Shown here: piece by piece, positions 5,488-8,108 of the stretch | Numbering within the stretch: the first letter of the stretch is position 1 | Layout: the number at the start of each line of letters is the position of its first letter | Source of the DNA: JADLCX01 sp038251595 | GTDB lineage: Bacteria > Planctomycetota > Phycisphaerae > Phycisphaerales > UBA1924 | Length of the DNA: 8,108 nucleotides | Assembly: GCA_038251595.1 (NCBI GenBank) | Contig: JBBSBC010000175.1 | Span: 1-8,108 of the forward strand | Direction of reading: 5' to 3' | Program-made: the position numbers and the translations under genes | The notes under the pieces: generated by a model | Seen by the model: only the letters and a program-made list of their open reading frames with translations | The model's database searches: none | Told to the model about the DNA's origin: nothing

Positions 5488-6708
5488 ATGTCGATTGATG
5501 CTCGCGCGATCAGGGTGTGCCTCTTCACAGACACGCTCGGCGATGTGAACGGGGTCTCGCGGTTTATTTGCAATGTCGCCGAGCAGGCTCTTGAGTGCGG
5601 GCGAGATCTGCACGCGATCACCTCGACGCGGTTTGCGTGCCCGCGACAATCGAATGTTCACAACCTCACGCCGCGCTGGGCGCGGGCGATGCCCAAGTAT
5701 CCGCAGCTCGAGATCGTTGCGCCCCCAACCCGTGCGCTGCACGCGCTGGCCGATCGCTTGCGCCCCGATGTTGTGCATGTCTCAACCCCCGGGCCGGTGG
5801 GCATCGCTGGCAGAACCTACGCACGCCGGCGCGGGCTGCCCTTGGTCGGAACCTACCACACCGACTTCCCGGCGTACCTTGACCACATTCTTGACGACAC
5901 GTTGTGTACATGGACCTGCTCTCAAGTGATGCGGTGGTTCTATGCACCGTTTACGAAAGTCTTTACCCGCTCCGACGAGTACGCGGATGCGATGGGGCGA
6001 ATCGGCATCACGCGCGACAAGATCGTGCGTCTGGTCCCCGGCATAGACACAAGGGTCTTTCACAGGTCGTATCGCGATGAGAGCGGCGTGGTCTGGCAGA
6101 GCTGCCCGGGCGTTCGGCCCGCTTCGGTGAAGGTTCTCTATGTCGGGCGCGTAAGTGTTGAGAAGAACCTGCCGATGCTCGTCAAGGTCTGGTCACGCGC
6201 GTGCGCGGCGTGCAAAGCCCGCGGGATCGATGTGCAGTTGCTGGTGGTTGGCGATGGGCCCTATCGGCTCCCCATGGCCGAAGAGCTTGCGAAGACGGGT
6301 GCGGATGTCTGCTTTCTCGGGTTCAGGCACGGGCACCAACTCTCGACCATCTACGCGAGCAGCGATCTGTTCGTTTTCCCCTCAACCACCGACACGCTCG
6401 GGCAGGTGGTGATGGAAGCGCAGTCGGCCGGGCTGCCGGTCATCGTCACCGATCAGGGCGGGCCACGCGGCGTGGTTGATGATGGTCAGACCGGCTTCGT
6501 TCTCGGCGCGGCGGATGAAGACCGCTGGATCGAGACCATCATTGGGCTGGCGGGCGATGGCGAACTCCGCCGCGACATGGGCGCGGCGGCACACGCGAAG
6601 ATTCAGCCGATGTCGATCAGGGATTCGTTCGAGCACTTTTGGGATGTCCACGCGCAGACCATCCGTGATCAAAGATCCGTTCAAGGATCGGTTGAACTGA
6701 GAGCCTGA
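5488..6708 (+). CDS. Family 4 glycosyltransferase (GT-B fold, MgtA/SqdX-like)
   Basis: The product (406 residues) should transfer a sugar from a nucleotide donor to a lipid or glycan acceptor at the inner face of the membrane. The N-terminal domain has R-V-C-L-F-T-D then N-G-V-S-R (about 21-25), and G-T-Y-H-T-D-F-P-A-Y-L at 121-131, as in the MgtA-like mannosyltransferases and SqdX-like enzymes. The C-terminal domain has V-G-R-V-S-V-E-K-N-L (219-228; R221 and K226 for phosphate binding), V-V-G-D-G-P-Y-R (253-260) and P-S-T-T-D-T-L-G-Q-V-V-M-E-A (298-311). Asp302 stands at the first Glu of the E-x7-E motif, as in other T-D-T-type members, and Glu310 is kept. Donor and acceptor cannot be read from sequence. 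The start is the ATG at 5488; an in-frame GTG at 5473 would add five residues. No clear ribosome binding site precedes it. Confidence 0.92.
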   Translation: MSIDARAIRVCLFTDTLGDVNGVSRFICNVAEQALECGRDLHAITSTRFACPRQSNVHNLTPRWARAMPKYPQLEIVAPPTRALHALADRLRPDVVHVSTPGPVGIAGRTYARRRGLPLVGTYHTDFPAYLDHILDDTLCTWTCSQVMRWFYAPFTKVFTRSDEYADAMGRIGITRDKIVRLVPGIDTRVFHRSYRDESGVVWQSCPGVRPASVKVLYVGRVSVEKNLPMLVKVWSRACAACKARGIDVQLLVVGDGPYRLPMAEELAKTGADVCFLGFRHGHQLSTIYASSDLFVFPSTTDTLGQVVMEAQSAGLPVIVTDQGGPRGVVDDGQTGFVLGAADEDRWIETIIGLAGDGELRRDMGAAAHAKIQPMSIRDSFEHFWDVHAQTIRDQRSVQGSVELRA

Positions 6709-6717
6709 AACGAACAA

Positions 6718-6760
6718 CCGCGCCGCATGTTGACATGCGCCGCGGCCGTTCTGTTGCTTT
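6718..6760. terminator. Bidirectional terminator between convergent genes
   Basis: CCGCGCCGCATG (6718-6729) pairs with CATGCGCCGCGG (6734-6745) around a TTGA loop: a 12-pair stem with one C-C mismatch. On the plus strand it is followed by the T-rich CCGTTCTGTTGCTTT, and on the minus strand by TTGTTCGTTTC. It begins 10 bases after the glycosyltransferase stop codon and about 33 bases beyond the end of the histone-like gene, as expected for a shared terminator. Confidence 0.75.
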
Positions 6761-6777
6761 AGGATCTCTCTTCTGAC

Positions 6778-7170
6778 TCAGGCGGCCTTGCGGCGCGAAG
6801 AAGTGGTGCGGCGGCCAAACTTGTAGGTGTTTGTGCTGCTCACTTTGCCGACGCTCATGGCGCGGCTCTTGGTGCTTGAGTTGCGGGCTGAGGGCTTGCG
6901 GGCGATCGATCGGGCCGAGGCCGTGCGCTTGATAGGCTTCGAGGCGGCCTTCTTGCCGGCGTTGGATCGACGGGCGGTGCTCTTCTTGGCCATGCTGCGG
7001 CGCTTGGTGCTCGAAGCGCGTGTCGTCGTGGTGCGCTTCATCGTGCCCGACTTGGTGCGACGGGCCGCGCCCTTCTTGGTCATCGTGCGCCGCTTGCCCG
7101 ATACCTTGCGCTTGTTGGTGCGTGGCTTGCTGGTGCGGTTCTTGCGGCTGCTGGTTGTACGGCTCATCAT
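6778..7170 (-). CDS. Histone H1-like basic low-complexity protein
   Basis: This 130-residue protein consists almost entirely of Lys, Arg, Ser, Thr and Ala, with short recurring motifs (K-R-T, A-R-R, A-K-K-S-T-A-R-R, R-S-I-A-R-K-P-S-A-R) and almost no acidic or large hydrophobic residues. Such composition is typical of bacterial H1-like / Lys-rich nucleoid proteins that bind DNA or RNA by charge. The only aromatic-containing segment is T-Y-K-F-G-R-R-T near the C-terminus, which might be a small specific motif. I chose the ATG at 7168-7170 because AAGGA lies 8 bases upstream; an adjacent ATG at 7165-7167 is equivalent. The open frame reaches 7338, but the added 56 residues differ in composition and lack a binding site. 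It is convergent with the glycosyltransferase gene and divergent from the DAHP synthase gene. Role in chromosome compaction is inferred. Confidence 0.8.
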   Translation of the reverse strand: MMSRTTSSRKNRTSKPRTNKRKVSGKRRTMTKKGAARRTKSGTMKRTTTTRASSTKRRSMAKKSTARRSNAGKKAASKPIKRTASARSIARKPSARNSSTKSRAMSVGKVSSTNTYKFGRRTTSSRRKAA

Positions 7171-7514
7171 TCGACTGTTCCTTGATACAAGAGAGGCGGG
7201 TGATCTGTTCGAGCCGGAGACATCCGGCACTGGTCGCCACCAACCCGCGGAGGGCAGCGCTTCGAACATCGCACGGCGTACAAAGAGAACATGCCGAACG
7301 ATCTGCACAGGCCCATCGACCTTCGCAAGGGGCAACACCAGTCAAAGGTGAAGAAATTTCATAAGATTGTCAGAAGACTCTTTCGGCGATCCCCTCCAGA
7401 TGCAACCCGCGGGTGTGCGTAGGGCAGCCAGACCGCAACATCCGAAAGCTCGACGGTGCCCCGAGGCCGGCCGGTGTGGGAGATGCCCGCGCGAACCGAT
7501 AAGATGTGCTACAC
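7171..7514. other. Divergent intergenic region between histone-like and DAHP synthase genes
   Basis: These 344 bases should contain the promoters of both flanking genes. The minus strand holds the AAGGA ribosome binding site for the histone-like gene near 7179-7183. An inverted repeat, GCCGGA at 7213-7218 and TCCGGC at 7223-7228 with a GACA loop, lies in that gene's presumed leader. I find no good pair of -35 and -10 boxes in either direction. The open frames here overlap the flanking genes and show no family resemblance. Confidence 0.55.
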
Positions 7515-8108
7515 GTGACACCCACTTCACCCACAACTCCTTCCACGCCCCCACCGCACCCCCACCATCCTCCACTACCACCATCGAGCTTGCATCCTCA
7601 GCATCAAGGAGGCTCGGGCTGGTCGCCGGAGTCGTGGAAGTCTCGCCTTCAATCGCAGCAGGTGCTGTATGGCGATCGTGCCGCGGTCGATCGGGCCGTG
7701 GGCACTTTGCACAGCATGCCCCCTTTGGTAACCTCGTGGGAGATCGCCAAGCTCAAGTCGGAGATTGCCGAGGCGCAGGAGGGCAAGCGGTTCCTTCTGC
7801 AAGGTGGTGATTGTGCTGAGCAGTTGAGCGATTGTCGGCCTGAGCAGATCACCGCAAAGCTGAAGATCCTGTTGCAGATGTCGCTCGTGCTGGTCTATGG
7901 CTCAAAGCGGCCCGTCATCCGCGTCGGGCGCTTCGCCGGGCAATACGCCAAGCCTCGATCGAGCGCGACCGAGACCAAGATCATTGATGGTCAATCGGTC
8001 TCGCTCCCTTCGTACTACGGCGACCTTGTGAACGGCCTCGAGTTCACACCCGAATCGCGAAGGCCCGACCCGATGCGGATGGTCGAGGGGTATAAGCATG
8101 CCGCGCTC
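7515..8108 (+). CDS. Class II 3-deoxy-D-arabino-heptulosonate 7-phosphate (DAHP) synthase, N-terminal part (cut by window edge)
   Basis: DAHP synthase condenses phosphoenolpyruvate and erythrose 4-phosphate, the committed first step of the shikimate pathway. The visible 198 codons match the plant-like class II family: G-W-S-P-E-S-W-K-S-R, M-P-P-L-V-T-S-W-E-I, F-L-L-Q-G-G-D-C-A-E-Q (the Cys being a metal ligand in this class), K-L-K-I-L-L-Q-M-S-L-V-L, V-I-R-V-G-R-F-A-G-Q-Y-A-K-P-R-S-S and L-P-S-Y-Y-G-D-L-V-N-G. The frame opens after a TAA at 7500-7502, and no ATG occurs before 7716, which is inside the conserved region. Starts are therefore GTG at 7515 (used here), GTG at 7506 or TTG at 7590. 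With the GTG, about 35 Pro/Thr/His-rich residues precede the domain. Class II enzymes normally have about 450 residues. Confidence 0.93.
   Translation, partial: MTPTSPTTPSTPPPHPHHPPLPPSSLHPQHQGGSGWSPESWKSRLQSQQVLYGDRAAVDRAVGTLHSMPPLVTSWEIAKLKSEIAEAQEGKRFLLQGGDCAEQLSDCRPEQITAKLKILLQMSLVLVYGSKRPVIRVGRFAGQYAKPRSSATETKIIDGQSVSLPSYYGDLVNGLEFTPESRRPDPMRMVEGYKHAAL

Noticed and set aside
5196..5621. A 141-codon minus-strand frame covering the structured intergenic region and the start of the glycosyltransferase gene
   Set aside because: It crosses the strong terminator hairpin and a well-supported gene, and has no recognisable features.
6827..7351. A 174-codon plus-strand frame rich in Leu, Arg and Val opposite the histone-like gene
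   Set aside because: It is the antisense of the Lys/Arg-rich gene and inherits its biased composition; it lacks a ribosome binding site, and the minus-strand frame has AAGGA before its ATG.

Overview
The window looks like a chromosomal segment of a GC-rich bacterium, most likely a planctomycete of the Phycisphaerae type. That is an inference from gene content: a stand-alone pseudopilin-like protein with an R-A-F-T-L-I-E processing site, exported proteins of no recognised family, a Lys/Arg/Ser/Thr-rich histone-H1-like protein, and a class II DAHP synthase. I see no rRNA, tRNA, IS element, integrase or CRISPR array, so nothing marks the segment as mobile. Seven genes are on the minus strand and two on the plus strand, and the genes at both window edges are cut.

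Region 1 (1-566). The N-terminal part of an exported protein runs off the left edge on the minus strand. About 340 bases without a convincing gene follow and contain a short 14-bp tandem repeat.

Region 2 (567-3623, all minus). This appears to be a four-gene operon, transcribed from right to left: a signal-peptide protein with a C-terminal membrane anchor, a small secreted protein with 12 cysteines, a MauE/DoxX-type membrane protein with a C-x-C motif, and a pseudopilin-like protein. Gaps are about 39, 9 and 36 bases. A redox membrane protein directly after a Cys-rich exported protein suggests an envelope assembly in which disulfides are formed or maintained on a dedicated substrate. This is the best candidate for an undescribed system here.

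Region 3 (3788-5149, minus). coaD (phosphopantetheine adenylyltransferase, coenzyme A synthesis) lies six bases upstream of a metallo-beta-lactamase-fold protein. That protein keeps the fold's landmarks but has lost nearly all metal ligands, so it is probably a pseudoenzyme. A perfect 16-bp palindrome lies downstream.

Region 4 (5150-6745). A run of short perfect inverted repeats on the plus strand ends in a strong intrinsic terminator, about 60 bases before a family-4 glycosyltransferase gene. It could be an independent small RNA or a structured leader. A near-perfect hairpin lies between the converging glycosyltransferase and histone-like genes.

Region 5 (6778-8108). The histone-like gene (minus) is divergent from the truncated class II DAHP synthase gene (plus), the first step of the shikimate pathway, across about 340 bases of intergenic DNA. 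coaD and DAHP synthase are housekeeping genes, the glycosyltransferase probably serves the envelope, and the region 2 operon is the accessory-looking part.
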